This document shows positions 16,484 through 25,061 of a DNA stretch of 64,000 nt, one piece after another (position 1 is the first letter of the stretch; each line of letters opens with the position of its first letter). Where the stretch lies: contig DISJ01000016.1 in NCBI GenBank assembly GCA_002421605.1, positions 165,036 through 229,035 on the forward strand. The letters run 5' to 3'. Source of the stretch: Rhodobacteraceae bacterium UBA6213 (GTDB lineage Bacteria > Pseudomonadota > Alphaproteobacteria > Rhodobacterales > Rhodobacteraceae). The position numbers were made by a program, and so were the translations under genes. The notes under the pieces were generated by a model, which ran no database searches, was not told where the DNA came from, and saw only the letters and a program-made list of their open reading frames with translations.

Positions 16484-17248
16484 ATGGAATTGCCGAAAAA
16501 CCACTTCAAGGCCGGATTGGCTGCAGGGCGTCAGCAGATCGGCATCTGGGTCACGATCCCCGGCTCGGGCCATGCCGAATCGATCGCAGGATGCGGATTT
16601 GACTGGATGCTGATCGACACCGAACATGCGGTTATGGACCTGACCACGGTGCAGGCCATGCTGCAAGCAGCCGCGCCCTATGGCACGCAAACGCTGGTGC
16701 GGCCCGGCTCGCTCGATCTGGTCGAGATCAAGCGGCTCTTGGATATTGGCGCACAAACGATCCTCGTGCCTTATGTGCAAAGTGCCAAAGAGGCGGCACT
16801 TGCCGTGCAGGCCGTGCGCTACCCGCCCCATGGGGTGCGCGGCGTGGCAGGGATTACCCGCGCCAGCCGCTTTGGTGCAGTTCCCGACTATAACGCGCGC
16901 GCCAATGCCGAGGTTTGCCTGCTGGTGCAGGTCGAAACCGCCGCGACGTTGCCCGAGATCGAGGCGATCTGCGCGGTCGAAGGGGTGGATGGCGTCTTCA
17001 TCGGCCCGGCCGATCTTGCGGCCTCGATGGGACACACCGGCAATCCTGGCCACCCAGAGGTCAAGGCCGCGGTGCTTGACGCTGTGCGGCGCATCCGCAA
17101 GGCGGGCAAACCTGCGGGCATCCTGTCGCTTGACCCCGCGTTTCTCACGGAAGCGATTGCGGCAGGTACGCTGTTCACCGCCGTCGATGTGGATCAGGCG
17201 ATCCTTTTGCGCGGCGCGCGCGATCTGGCCGCGAAGTGGAAAGCCTAG
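16484..17248 (+). CDS. HpcH/HpaI-family class II aldolase
   Basis: A 254-residue metal-dependent pyruvate-type aldolase. LIDTEHAVMD carries the catalytic His, LVRPG the substrate Arg, QVETAATLPEI the metal-binding Glu and GPADLAASMG the metal Asp. It would cleave a 4-hydroxy-2-oxo acid to pyruvate plus an aldehyde. Close families include 2-dehydro-3-deoxy-sugar-acid and 4-hydroxy-2-oxoheptanedioate aldolases. Its position after the Gfo/Idh/MocA gene suggests a terminal cleavage step. Confidence 0.9.
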   Translation: MELPKNHFKAGLAAGRQQIGIWVTIPGSGHAESIAGCGFDWMLIDTEHAVMDLTTVQAMLQAAAPYGTQTLVRPGSLDLVEIKRLLDIGAQTILVPYVQSAKEAALAVQAVRYPPHGVRGVAGITRASRFGAVPDYNARANAEVCLLVQVETAATLPEIEAICAVEGVDGVFIGPADLAASMGHTGNPGHPEVKAAVLDAVRRIRKAGKPAGILSLDPAFLTEAIAAGTLFTAVDVDQAILLRGARDLAAKWKA

Positions 17249-17297
17249 CCGCCAAAGCCCGTAAATCCGCGCCATCAGCGCCTCCACGGGGGCGCTG

Positions 17298-18224
17298 ATG
17301 TTGGCGGTATTCGCGCTGACGCTGCCGATCTACCTTTTGATCGCGCTTGGGTATTTCGTGACCAAGGTGGGCTATGTGGCCGCCGCCGATATGCGCGCCA
17401 TTGGCCGTGTAGTGCTGCGTGTTGCAATGCCCGCGCTGATCTTTCTGGCGCTGGCACGCGCGCCCTTGTCCGAGGCGCTGCGCTGGGACTTCATGGCAGG
17501 CTATGCCGCCGGTTCGCTGGTCCTCTTTTTGGCGGGCCTTACGCTGGCGCGCTGGACACTGCGCAAGTCGCTGTCGCAAGCGGCGCTTGAGGCGTTGGGC
17601 ATGTCGTGCTCGAACTCGGCGTATCTTGGCATGCCGGTGGCGGCGTTGCTGGTGGGCGATGTGGCGTTGCAGGCATTTGCGATGGCGATGCTGGTGGAAA
17701 ACATCCTGATCTTGCCGCTGGCGATCACGCTGGCCGAGGCCACGGGCGGTGGCGGGCGGCGCACGGCGCTGCTGCGCATCTTGGGCGGTATGGCGCGCAA
17801 CCCACTGCTGGTGGCCGTGCTGGTAGGGCTTGCGGCCTCGGTCAGCGGGCTGGTGCTACCGGCGGTGGCGTTGAATGTGTTGGGCATGTTGGCACCCGTG
17901 GCGGCACCGATCGCGCTGTTGGTGATTGGCGCGGCAGTGGCAGACCTGCCGCGCGCGGGCATCGGTGGGGCCGCGGTGGCGCGGGTGGTGTTTGGCAAGC
18001 TGGTGCTACACCCGGCAGCGGTGCTGGCCGGGTTAACGCTTTTTGGGCCGCCGTCTGATGCTCTGCTTATTTCGGGTGTGCTGATTGCTTCGGTGCCGAT
18101 GATGTCAACCTACGCGCTTTTCGGGCTGCGCTGGGGCAACGAGGCGCTCGCCGCCACCGCGCTGATCGTCGCAACGGTCGTGTCGTTCTTTACAGTTTCG
18201 GCGCTGCTGGCGCTGCTTGGCTAA
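17298..18224 (+). CDS. AEC-family (auxin efflux carrier-like) transporter
   Basis: A 308-residue, roughly 10-helix carrier of the AEC family (LPIYLLIALGYFVTKVGYV at the N-terminus, SCSNSAYLGMPVAALLVGD mid-protein, ASVPMMSTYALF near the end). Bacterial AEC members move malonate, malate or similar dicarboxylates. It lies 49 bases after the aldolase on the same strand and could export or import an acid handled by the pathway. No ligand can be assigned. Confidence 0.85.
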   Translation: MLAVFALTLPIYLLIALGYFVTKVGYVAAADMRAIGRVVLRVAMPALIFLALARAPLSEALRWDFMAGYAAGSLVLFLAGLTLARWTLRKSLSQAALEALGMSCSNSAYLGMPVAALLVGDVALQAFAMAMLVENILILPLAITLAEATGGGGRRTALLRILGGMARNPLLVAVLVGLAASVSGLVLPAVALNVLGMLAPVAAPIALLVIGAAVADLPRAGIGGAAVARVVFGKLVLHPAAVLAGLTLFGPPSDALLISGVLIASVPMMSTYALFGLRWGNEALAATALIVATVVSFFTVSALLALLG

Positions 18225-18280
18225 AGCATGGGTGCGCATGAACCACGGCCTGCACCCAACCAGACGAAGATGGAGTTGCA

Positions 18281-19078
18281 ATGACACCTGCGCGAACGGA
18301 TGCGATGAACCAACTTGGCGCAGTTCTGGCGGCCGCGTGGAGCGGGGGCTATAAAGTACCACTGCCAGCCCCCGCCGCGCGCCCGCACAACCGCGCCGAG
18401 GCCTATGCGGCGCAAGCGCAGATGATCGCGCTGATCGGCGAGCCGGTGGCGGGCTGGAAGGCCGGTGCCAGCTCGGCCGGGATGCGTGCGCGCGATGGGC
18501 AGGACGGGCTGATTACCGGCAGGGTACTTCGCTCGCGGCTCTTTTTCGGCGACAACCTCACCTTACCCGCCGCCACCTTTGCACAAGCGCGCGCCGAGCC
18601 GGAGTTCGCCTTTGTGCTCACTAGCGATCTGCCCGCCGCTCCGGCGCGCAGCAGCGCCGAGATCGCACCATGGGTGCGCGCCCATATTGCGCTGGAACTT
18701 GTTGCCTCACGCTATGGCGAGGCGACCCCTTGGGGGGCGGAGGGCGGCTTGCTGGGTATGGCCGACAATGGCAGCGGGCTGGCGCTGGTGATCGGGCCGC
18801 AGATCGGCGCACCTGACGCGGTGGACTACTTGCGCCACCCTGTGGTGCTAACCCTGAACGGCGGCGCACCGGCCCCGCAAAGCCCGCCCGATATTCGCGC
18901 CGACCCCTATGCGGCGCTGGCCGATGTAGTCAACCACCTCGGCGCGCGCGGTATCGCGCTTTCGGCAGGCATGGCGATTACCGTTGGCTCGACCACCGAC
19001 ACCCTGCCCACGCCTGCAGAAAGCGTGCTTTGCGCGGACTTTGGCGCATTGGGCAGCATCACGCTTCGCGTTATATAG
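18281..19078 (+). CDS. 2-oxopent-4-enoate hydratase / fumarylacetoacetase-family enzyme
   Basis: A 265-residue protein of the MhpD/FAH fold. PVAGWKAGAS is the hydratase signature, and the metal ligands are expected in ARAEPEFAFVL (ExE) and in HIALELVASRY. MhpD-type enzymes hydrate 2-hydroxypenta-2,4-dienoate-like enols to 4-hydroxy-2-oxo acids, which are exactly the substrates of HpcH/HpaI aldolases; relatives decarboxylate. The pairing with the aldolase therefore makes biochemical sense. It starts at an ATG with GGAG upstream and is the last gene of the rightward operon. Confidence 0.82.
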   Translation: MTPARTDAMNQLGAVLAAAWSGGYKVPLPAPAARPHNRAEAYAAQAQMIALIGEPVAGWKAGASSAGMRARDGQDGLITGRVLRSRLFFGDNLTLPAATFAQARAEPEFAFVLTSDLPAAPARSSAEIAPWVRAHIALELVASRYGEATPWGAEGGLLGMADNGSGLALVIGPQIGAPDAVDYLRHPVVLTLNGGAPAPQSPPDIRADPYAALADVVNHLGARGIALSAGMAITVGSTTDTLPTPAESVLCADFGALGSITLRVI

Positions 19079-19329
19079 GCGGGCGCGCAACGCGCCATGT
19101 TTCGGCTTGATCGCACGCGGGCATCTATGGGCTCGTCGGACCGATTGTCGCGGATAGGCGAAAGCGGCGCGCACCCTGCTGTCGGCTGTTGCCCGTGTCG
19201 ATGCCCCATGCAATTGTTGGGGCAGGCCGTATTTGCTGCGGCCTCAGAAAATCGGGGTGAAGGACAGTTTTCGACCCGAACCCCGCCGGGCGCTCGATTG
19301 GCCCCCGGATTTAAAGGAGGGTTTGACGG
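19079..19329. other. Intergenic region with one hairpin
   Basis: These 251 bases hold no convincing gene. GGCGCG-CAA-CGCGCC at 19082-19096 is a perfect short hairpin just after the hydratase stop, without a clear T-run, so it is at best a weak terminator. The last 20 bases carry the AAAGGAGG ribosome site of the EF-G-like gene. Confidence 0.6.
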
Positions 19330-21261
19330 ATGCGATGCTTTACGGTGCTGGGACCATCCCAATCGGGCAAGACGACGCTGGTCAAGGCGATGAGCCAGCT
19401 TGACGGCGCAGCCACGCGTACGGAAACGGCTGGCAACCTCGCCTTGACCCGCTTCAACTTTCTTGACGAACCATGGTGTGCATTTGATGTCGCGGGCAGC
19501 GCCGAATACAGCGGCGTCATGGGCAGCGTGTTGATGGCGTCGGATGCGGTTGTGCTGTGCGTTCCTTCCGATCCGGCGGCGGCGGTGCTGGTGGCACCTT
19601 ACCTGCGCGTGATCGAGGCTTCTGGCACGCCCTGCCTGATCTTCATCAACAAGATGGATGCACCACAGGGCCGTATCGAAGATATCGTGGCCGCCCTGCA
19701 AGGCTATTCCCAGCATACGGTGGTGCTGCGCCAAATGCCAATCCGTGAAGGCGGTGTCGTGGTTGGCGCGATTGATCTGATTTCCGAGCGCGCATGGCAC
19801 TATCAGGAAGGCGAACCCTCATTCCTGATGGAGATTCCTTCGTCGATGCGCGAGGTCGAGCATCAGGCACACCTTGATTTGATGGAGCACCTTTCAGAAT
19901 TCGACGACGGCCTGCTTGAGCAACTGATCGAAGACCGCGAACCGCCGACCGCAGAATTGTTCCAGACCGCGGCGAAAGTGCTGCAAGACAACAAAGCCAT
20001 TCCCGCCTATCTGGGTGCTGCAAGCCATGTGAACGGCGTGATGCGGTTGATGAAAGCGCTGCGCCACGAGGCGCCCTCGGTCGATGCGCTGCGCGCGCGG
20101 CTCAGCCCGGCGGGTGACGTGCTGGCGGTTGGTTTTCATGCCGAGTTTCAAAAGCACCTTGGAAAAGCCGTCTATCTGCGCGCGCTGACCGATGGGGTAA
20201 AGTCGGGCACGAACCTTGCGGGCGGCAACCTTGGCAACCTCAACGAATTTGGCGAAGTCGGCTCGAACGCACTGGCGGCGGGCAGCGTCGGGGTGGCAGT
20301 CAAGGCCGACCAGTTGAACGCTGGGCGGCTTTTCAACGCGGCATCTTCGCAAGACGGGCCAGATTGGGTCAAAAGCCGCCGCCCGACGCTGGCGCGGCTG
20401 TTACTGCCCACCAACGAGCGTGACGAGGTGCGGCTTTCAACTGCGCTGACGCGGCTGCAAGAAACCGATCTGGGCCTTGAAGTGGGGCAGGACGAAGACA
20501 GCGGCCACACGATTTTGCGCACGCAAGGCCCGCTGCATTTGCGTCGCATCCTTGCCAGTATCTCGGATGACTTCGACGTGCAGGTGAGAGACGAACTGAC
20601 GCCGACTTCGTACCGGGAAACCATTTCGCAACAGGCCGAGGAACACTACCGCCACCGCAAACAGTCAGGCGGGTCGGGCCAGTTTGCTGATGTGGTGCTG
20701 ATCGTGCGGCCACAAGAGCGCGGCGCGGGTTTTGCCTTTGACGAGGTGGTGAAGGGCGGCGCGGTGCCGCGCAACTTCATCTCGGCGGTCGAAGCGGGCG
20801 CGCAGGATGCGACGGTTTCGGGCCCTCTGGGTTTTCCGGTAGTCGACGTTGCCGTTACGCTGACCGACGGCAAAAGCCACGCGGTCGACAGCTCTGACCA
20901 CGCCTTTCGCACCGCCGCAAAGATGGGCACGCGCGAGGCGCTGCAAAAGGCGTCGCCCGTGCTGCTGCAACCGATCGATCGGGTCGATATTCACGCGCCT
21001 TCGGTGTTTTCAGGCTCGATCGTGTCGCTGATTTCGACGCTAAAGGGCCAGGTGCTGGGCTTTGAGCCGAACCCGACAGCACGCGGCTGGGATGTAACGC
21101 GGATATTGCTGCCCTCGTCCTCGCGCGATGATCTGATCCGCGGCCTCGGCACCTCAACCCAAGGCACAGGCTGGTTTGAAAGCAAGTTCGATCACTATCA
21201 GGAACTGCACGGCAAGGAAGCCGAGGCGATCTGCCGCGAACATGCCAAGGAACGCGCCTGA
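19330..21261 (+). CDS. EF-G-like translational GTPase paralogue with degenerate G motifs
   Basis: A 643-residue EF-G relative, against about 700 for canonical FusA. The P-loop is GPSQSGKTTL (8-17) and the base-recognition motif NKMD (107-110) is kept. G3 reads DVAGS (53-57) instead of DTPGH, so the catalytic His is absent. Only about 40 residues separate G1 and G3, so the switch I segment with the RGITI motif is missing. Domain III (GPLHLRRIL) and domain IV (KQSGGSGQFADV, residues about 450-465) and domain V follow in EF-G order. It may bind the ribosome without normal GTP hydrolysis. It is single-copy in the window and has a strong AAAGGAGG site. It is not the housekeeping factor. Confidence 0.85.
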   Translation: MRCFTVLGPSQSGKTTLVKAMSQLDGAATRTETAGNLALTRFNFLDEPWCAFDVAGSAEYSGVMGSVLMASDAVVLCVPSDPAAAVLVAPYLRVIEASGTPCLIFINKMDAPQGRIEDIVAALQGYSQHTVVLRQMPIREGGVVVGAIDLISERAWHYQEGEPSFLMEIPSSMREVEHQAHLDLMEHLSEFDDGLLEQLIEDREPPTAELFQTAAKVLQDNKAIPAYLGAASHVNGVMRLMKALRHEAPSVDALRARLSPAGDVLAVGFHAEFQKHLGKAVYLRALTDGVKSGTNLAGGNLGNLNEFGEVGSNALAAGSVGVAVKADQLNAGRLFNAASSQDGPDWVKSRRPTLARLLLPTNERDEVRLSTALTRLQETDLGLEVGQDEDSGHTILRTQGPLHLRRILASISDDFDVQVRDELTPTSYRETISQQAEEHYRHRKQSGGSGQFADVVLIVRPQERGAGFAFDEVVKGGAVPRNFISAVEAGAQDATVSGPLGFPVVDVAVTLTDGKSHAVDSSDHAFRTAAKMGTREALQKASPVLLQPIDRVDIHAPSVFSGSIVSLISTLKGQVLGFEPNPTARGWDVTRILLPSSSRDDLIRGLGTSTQGTGWFESKFDHYQELHGKEAEAICREHAKERA

Positions 21262-21291
21262 GGGTTCTGCCGCTTGGTGAACCCGTAAAAC

Positions 21292-21317
21292 GCGCCCGCT
21301 CCGAAAGGGGCGGGCGT
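21292..21317. terminator. Bidirectional hairpin terminator
   Basis: An 11-bp stem (with two G-U/T-G pairs) closes a GAAA tetraloop: CGCCCGCTCC/GGGGCGGGCG. AAAA precedes it and TTT follows, so it can serve both convergent genes (EF-G-like and DMGDH-like). Confidence 0.75.
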
Positions 21318-21365
21318 TTCGCATCCGGGTTGCCGCGTCGCGGGCGGCGACCCCGACTGCATTAT

Positions 21366-23816
21366 TCAGGTGCGTGGCCGCCGAGACTTCGGGTCATAGA
21401 ACGGCGCAAGGCTCGCGCGAGCGTCAAACCGTTGCCCCGCCACCTCAATCTCATATCGCCCCCCCAGCATGTCCGCCGCGCTTTCGCCGGGTGTAGCGCA
21501 GGGCACATGGCCAAGCCCCACTGAAGCGGCGAGCGTGTGCCCGTACACCCCCGATGACAGCACCCCAATGACGCGCCCATCACGCAGGATCGGTTCGTTT
21601 TGATACAGCATCGGCGCGGGGTCGCTCAGAAGGAATTGCACCAGCCGCCGGGTCAACCCAGCCTCGCGTTTGCGCAGCACCGCCTCGCGGCCGATAAAAT
21701 CGCCTTTGCCAAGGTCCACAGCAAAGCCAAGACCCGCTTCCAGCACATGATCTGCGCCGCCGATGTCGTGGCCAAAGCTGCGACGGGCCTTTTCCATTCT
21801 GCACGAGTTCATTGCGTGCAGTCCGCACAGCCGCAACCCCTCAGCTGCACCCGCCTCAATCAGTGCCTCGTAAACAGACGCGGCCTGATCGGTGGAAACG
21901 TAAAGCTCCCAACCCAACTCGCCCACCGAACTGATGCGATGCGCCCGCGCTAGGCCCATGCCGACCTCGATTTCACGCGCGGTGCCAAAGGCATGCGCGG
22001 CGTTGGAAAAATCGGCGGGCGAGCAGGCCGAAAGCAGCGCGCGCGAACGCGGCCCCATCAAGCACAGCACCGCTTCGGCGGCGGTGACATCGGTAATGGT
22101 TGCAAGGTCATCGCGCAGGTGGCGGCGCAGCCACGCAAGGTCGCGTTGCAGCGTGGCGGCGGGCACCACCAGCAAAAACGCGGTCTCGCCCAGACGGGTC
22201 ACGGTCAAGTCACACTCGATACCGGCGCGCGCGTTCAGCATCTGGCAATAGACGATGCGCCCCACGTCAACGTCGATCTGCCCTGCCATGACGCGCTGCA
22301 TAAACTCTGGCGCGCCTGGCCCCTCGACCCGGATCTTGCCAAAACTCGACATGTCGATCAGCCCCACACCCTCGCGCAGCGCGCGGTGCTCGGCGGCGGA
22401 GTTTTCAAACCAGTTCTGTCGCGCCCAACTGTCGCGGTATTCGCCCGCTTGGCCCGGATCGGCGAACCAGTTGGCGCATGCCCACCCGGCCGTTTCACCA
22501 AACACCGCGCCCGCGGCCTTGAGCTGTTCGTGCACTGCCGATCGGCTGATGCCGTGCGCGGTGGTGGGTTGGTGATAGGGAAACTGGTTGGCATACGGCA
22601 GGCCCTGCGTTTCGCTGGTCCGCGCGTGCAGATATTGGCGGTTTTTCTGAAAATTCTGCGCGCGGCGGATATCGATATCCCAAAGGTCAAAGGGCGGTTC
22701 GCCGCTATCCATCCACTCTGCAAGCGCCATGCCCGCGCCACCTGCGGCGGTGATCCCGAGCAAGTTATACCCCGCCGCTACCCAATATCCGCCAAGTTCA
22801 GCAGCCTCGCCCAGATAGAAACGGCCGTCGGGGGTAAAGCTTTCTGGGCCGTTGAAAAACGTCTTTATCTCCGCCTTGGCCAACATCGGCATACGGTTGA
22901 CGGCTGTGGCAAGGACCGGTTCGAAATGGGCGAAATCTTCGGGCAGCCGGTCAAAGCGAAGGCTGTCAGGAAGGCGCGTCCTGCCCCAAGGCTTGGCCCA
23001 CGGCGCATACCCGCCCAACAGGATCTTGCCCCCGTCTTGCTTGTAGTAGGCACTTTCGTCGGGCACGCGCAGCACCGGCAACTGGCCAAGGTCGGGCATG
23101 GTATCCGTGACGATGTAGCGATGCTCGCGCGCCTGCAGCGGCAGCGCCACACCCGAGGCGGCGGCCAGATCGCGCCCCCAGATGCCCGCGCAATTCACCA
23201 CCATGTCGGCGGCGATGTGTCCGCGCGCCTCGCCCTGCACCCAGTCCACACCCGTCACCCGGCCGTCAGCTTTCGTGACGGCCACCACCTTCACCCCTTC
23301 GCCAATCAGCACCCCGCCGACATGCGCGCCTTTGGCCAGCGCCAATGCGATGGTGCCGGGGTCAGCATAACCGTCAGAGGGCAGGTGCACGCCCATCGCC
23401 ACGCCCTCGGTGTTCAGATGCGGATACATCGCCTTGATGTCCGTGAGCGAAAGCTCGCCAACCTCAACACCGAAAGCCCGCGCCGACCCCGCTTGGCGCA
23501 GCAACTCCTCGCGCCGCTCGCCCGTTAGCGCGAGCGTGATCGAACCGCTGGCACGAAAACCGGTGGCCAGCCCGGTTTTTGCACCCAGCCGGGCGTAGAG
23601 ATCGGCGGAATATTTGGCCAGTCGGGTGATTGCGCGGCTGGCATGTAACTGCCCCACCAACCCCGTGGCGTGCCTTGTTGTGCCCGAGGTCAGTTGCGTG
23701 GCTTCCAGCAGTACCACATCGCGCCAGCCAAGCTGCGCAAGGTGGTAGGCGAGCGAACAACCCGAGATACCGCCACCGATGATGACAACGCGAGCTGAAG
23801 AGGGAAGAGACGTCAT
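21366..23816 (-). CDS. Dimethylglycine/sarcosine dehydrogenase-like FAD enzyme with aminomethyltransferase domain
   Basis: An 816-residue two-part enzyme. The N-terminal DAO domain has the FAD fold VVIIGGGISGCSLAYHL and TSGTTRHATGL, whose His corresponds to the covalently flavinylated His of dimethylglycine dehydrogenase. From about residue 430 it continues with FAO_M and GCV_T domains (SSFGKIRVEGPGA, then VGELGWELYVS), which transfer a one-carbon unit to tetrahydrofolate. It would oxidatively demethylate an N-methyl amine such as dimethylglycine or sarcosine in the cytosol. Several paralogues are usual in Rhodobacterales, so the precise substrate is open. It is transcribed alone. Confidence 0.88.
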   Translation of the reverse strand: MTSLPSSARVVIIGGGISGCSLAYHLAQLGWRDVVLLEATQLTSGTTRHATGLVGQLHASRAITRLAKYSADLYARLGAKTGLATGFRASGSITLALTGERREELLRQAGSARAFGVEVGELSLTDIKAMYPHLNTEGVAMGVHLPSDGYADPGTIALALAKGAHVGGVLIGEGVKVVAVTKADGRVTGVDWVQGEARGHIAADMVVNCAGIWGRDLAAASGVALPLQAREHRYIVTDTMPDLGQLPVLRVPDESAYYKQDGGKILLGGYAPWAKPWGRTRLPDSLRFDRLPEDFAHFEPVLATAVNRMPMLAKAEIKTFFNGPESFTPDGRFYLGEAAELGGYWVAAGYNLLGITAAGGAGMALAEWMDSGEPPFDLWDIDIRRAQNFQKNRQYLHARTSETQGLPYANQFPYHQPTTAHGISRSAVHEQLKAAGAVFGETAGWACANWFADPGQAGEYRDSWARQNWFENSAAEHRALREGVGLIDMSSFGKIRVEGPGAPEFMQRVMAGQIDVDVGRIVYCQMLNARAGIECDLTVTRLGETAFLLVVPAATLQRDLAWLRRHLRDDLATITDVTAAEAVLCLMGPRSRALLSACSPADFSNAAHAFGTAREIEVGMGLARAHRISSVGELGWELYVSTDQAASVYEALIEAGAAEGLRLCGLHAMNSCRMEKARRSFGHDIGGADHVLEAGLGFAVDLGKGDFIGREAVLRKREAGLTRRLVQFLLSDPAPMLYQNEPILRDGRVIGVLSSGVYGHTLAASVGLGHVPCATPGESAADMLGGRYEIEVAGQRFDARASLAPFYDPKSRRPRT

Positions 23817-23931
23817 GGCGCGCTCCGCGTGTTTTGGGGATGCTGCCAGAGTGCGGTGGCAGCGGCAAAAGGCAACGCGATTCGATGCCGCAGTAACGTT
23901 AAGTTAACCAATCCGCCCCCACGATCGCAAA

Positions 23932-24240
23932 ATGCGCCCGCTTCTTGCCCCCCTGCTTCTCGCCGCCGCCTGCGCCTCGCCCGCGCCCGAGTTCTTTGGC
24001 GCAGAACGGCATCAGATTACGCTGGAAGGCATCGATTTCGTCGTGCTGCACAAGGGAAACGCGGCCGAGGTGATCCGCATGGGTTATCTTGCGCGAAGTG
24101 CGCGCGCACCGGTGCCCGCGCTGATGATTCGCGCGGTCGAACAAACCAGCGGATGCGCGGTTTTGCCGGACAGCGTGGTAACCGGCCTTCCGGGCGACAC
24201 GGGCGAGGCGCGGATGCGCTTGCGCTGCCCCTCGGTATGA
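23932..24240 (+). CDS. Small lipoprotein, unknown function
   Basis: A 102-residue protein with a lipoprotein signal (LLAPLLLAAAC, lipid Cys about 14). The mature part (QITLEGIDFVVLHKGNAAEVIRMGY) is a small alpha/beta domain with two further Cys residues that may form a disulfide. I recognise no named family. It is divergent from the DMGDH-like gene; the ribosome site is weak. Confidence 0.65.
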   Translation: MRPLLAPLLLAAACASPAPEFFGAERHQITLEGIDFVVLHKGNAAEVIRMGYLARSARAPVPALMIRAVEQTSGCAVLPDSVVTGLPGDTGEARMRLRCPSV

Positions 24241-24312
24241 CGCAGATCAAGGCCACATGCCGCGAAACCTGTTTCTCTACCGTTTGAAACGCGCGCATTT
24301 CGGGAGAAATAC

Positions 24313-24495
24313 ATGTTCCGCCTTGCTTCCATAATCTATGCGCTGGCTGGTCCGACGCTGGCCGGCATCTTCGTGGTTGTTGCACTTGTCCTTAACCGCG
24401 TCGATTTGAACTCGATCCTTATGGCTGCGGGCGCGGGCGCGTTGCTTGGCGTGCCGACCGCGTGGATCATCGCGAAAAAAATCTTGTCGGCCTAA
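24313..24495 (+). CDS. 60-residue two-helix membrane protein
   Basis: A 60-residue protein with two hydrophobic helices (SIIYALAGPTLAGIFVVVALVL and ILMAAGAGALLGVPTAWIIA). A GGGAGAAATAC ribosome site precedes the ATG. Small proteins of this kind are conserved in Rhodobacterales and, as I recall, are sometimes labelled CTP synthetase; nothing here resembles that enzyme. It lies 74 bases before cytochrome b561 on the same strand. The function is unknown. Confidence 0.7.
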   Translation: MFRLASIIYALAGPTLAGIFVVVALVLNRVDLNSILMAAGAGALLGVPTAWIIAKKILSA

Positions 24496-24569
24496 AGGCG
24501 CGACGGAAAAACCTTCGGCACCCGTTGCACCAACGTCGCAACGCAAACCGCAACACACCCGAGGAAAAC

Positions 24570-25061
24570 ATGCTAAAAACGTCAACCGGTTATTTAGCCT
24601 CGCAGATTTGGCTGCATTGGCTTGTCGCTCTGCTGCTGATCCCGCAATTTTTGCTGAATGACTCGATGAAAGAAGCCTGGCGCGCGATCCAGCGCGGGAA
24701 CGAGGTTGCGCCGAGCATCTTTATTCAGCTGCATGTCATAGGTGGCGTTACCATTCTGGTGCTGGTGTTGTGGCGGCTGGTGTTGCGCATGACCCACGGC
24801 GCGCCGTTGCCCCCCGAAGACGAATCCGCTGCGCTAAAGCTGGTGGCCACGTTGACCCACGGGGTGCTCTATCTGTTGCTGGTGCTTTTGGTGGTTAGCG
24901 GCGGCATGGCATGGTTTGGCGGGGTCGCGGTCAGCGCCAACGCGCATAAGCTGATGACCACGCTGCTTCTGGTGCTTGTTGGCCTGCATATTCTGGGTGC
25001 GCTCTATCACCAGTTTGTGCTGAAAAACAACCTTTTGGCACGCATGAAACGGCCTGGCTAA
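24570..25061 (+). CDS. Cytochrome b561
   Basis: A 163-residue, four-helix di-haem membrane cytochrome of the bacterial b561 family. The conserved His residues are seen in QIWLHWLVALLL, FIQLHVIGG, ATLTHGVLYLLL and ANAHKLM/GLHILGALYHQF, matching the four haem-ligand positions. It moves electrons between quinol and an acceptor, often superoxide, across the inner membrane. The frame is open upstream, but ATG 24570 with GAGGAAAAC gives the family N-terminus. The 3' end overlaps the convergent hydrolase by 4 bases. Confidence 0.88.
   Translation: MLKTSTGYLASQIWLHWLVALLLIPQFLLNDSMKEAWRAIQRGNEVAPSIFIQLHVIGGVTILVLVLWRLVLRMTHGAPLPPEDESAALKLVATLTHGVLYLLLVLLVVSGGMAWFGGVAVSANAHKLMTTLLLVLVGLHILGALYHQFVLKNNLLARMKRPG

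Noticed and set aside
21993..23528. Long open frame opposite the DMGDH-like gene
   Set aside because: It is an antisense shadow with basic, His-rich low-complexity translation, as expected from high-GC coding DNA; the minus strand has clear domains. Other long frames opposite maeB, prpE, fadJ and the isomerase were rejected for the same reason.
24462..24569. N-terminal extension of cytochrome b561
   Set aside because: The extra 36 residues are basic and unlike the family, and a proper ribosome site precedes the ATG at 24570.
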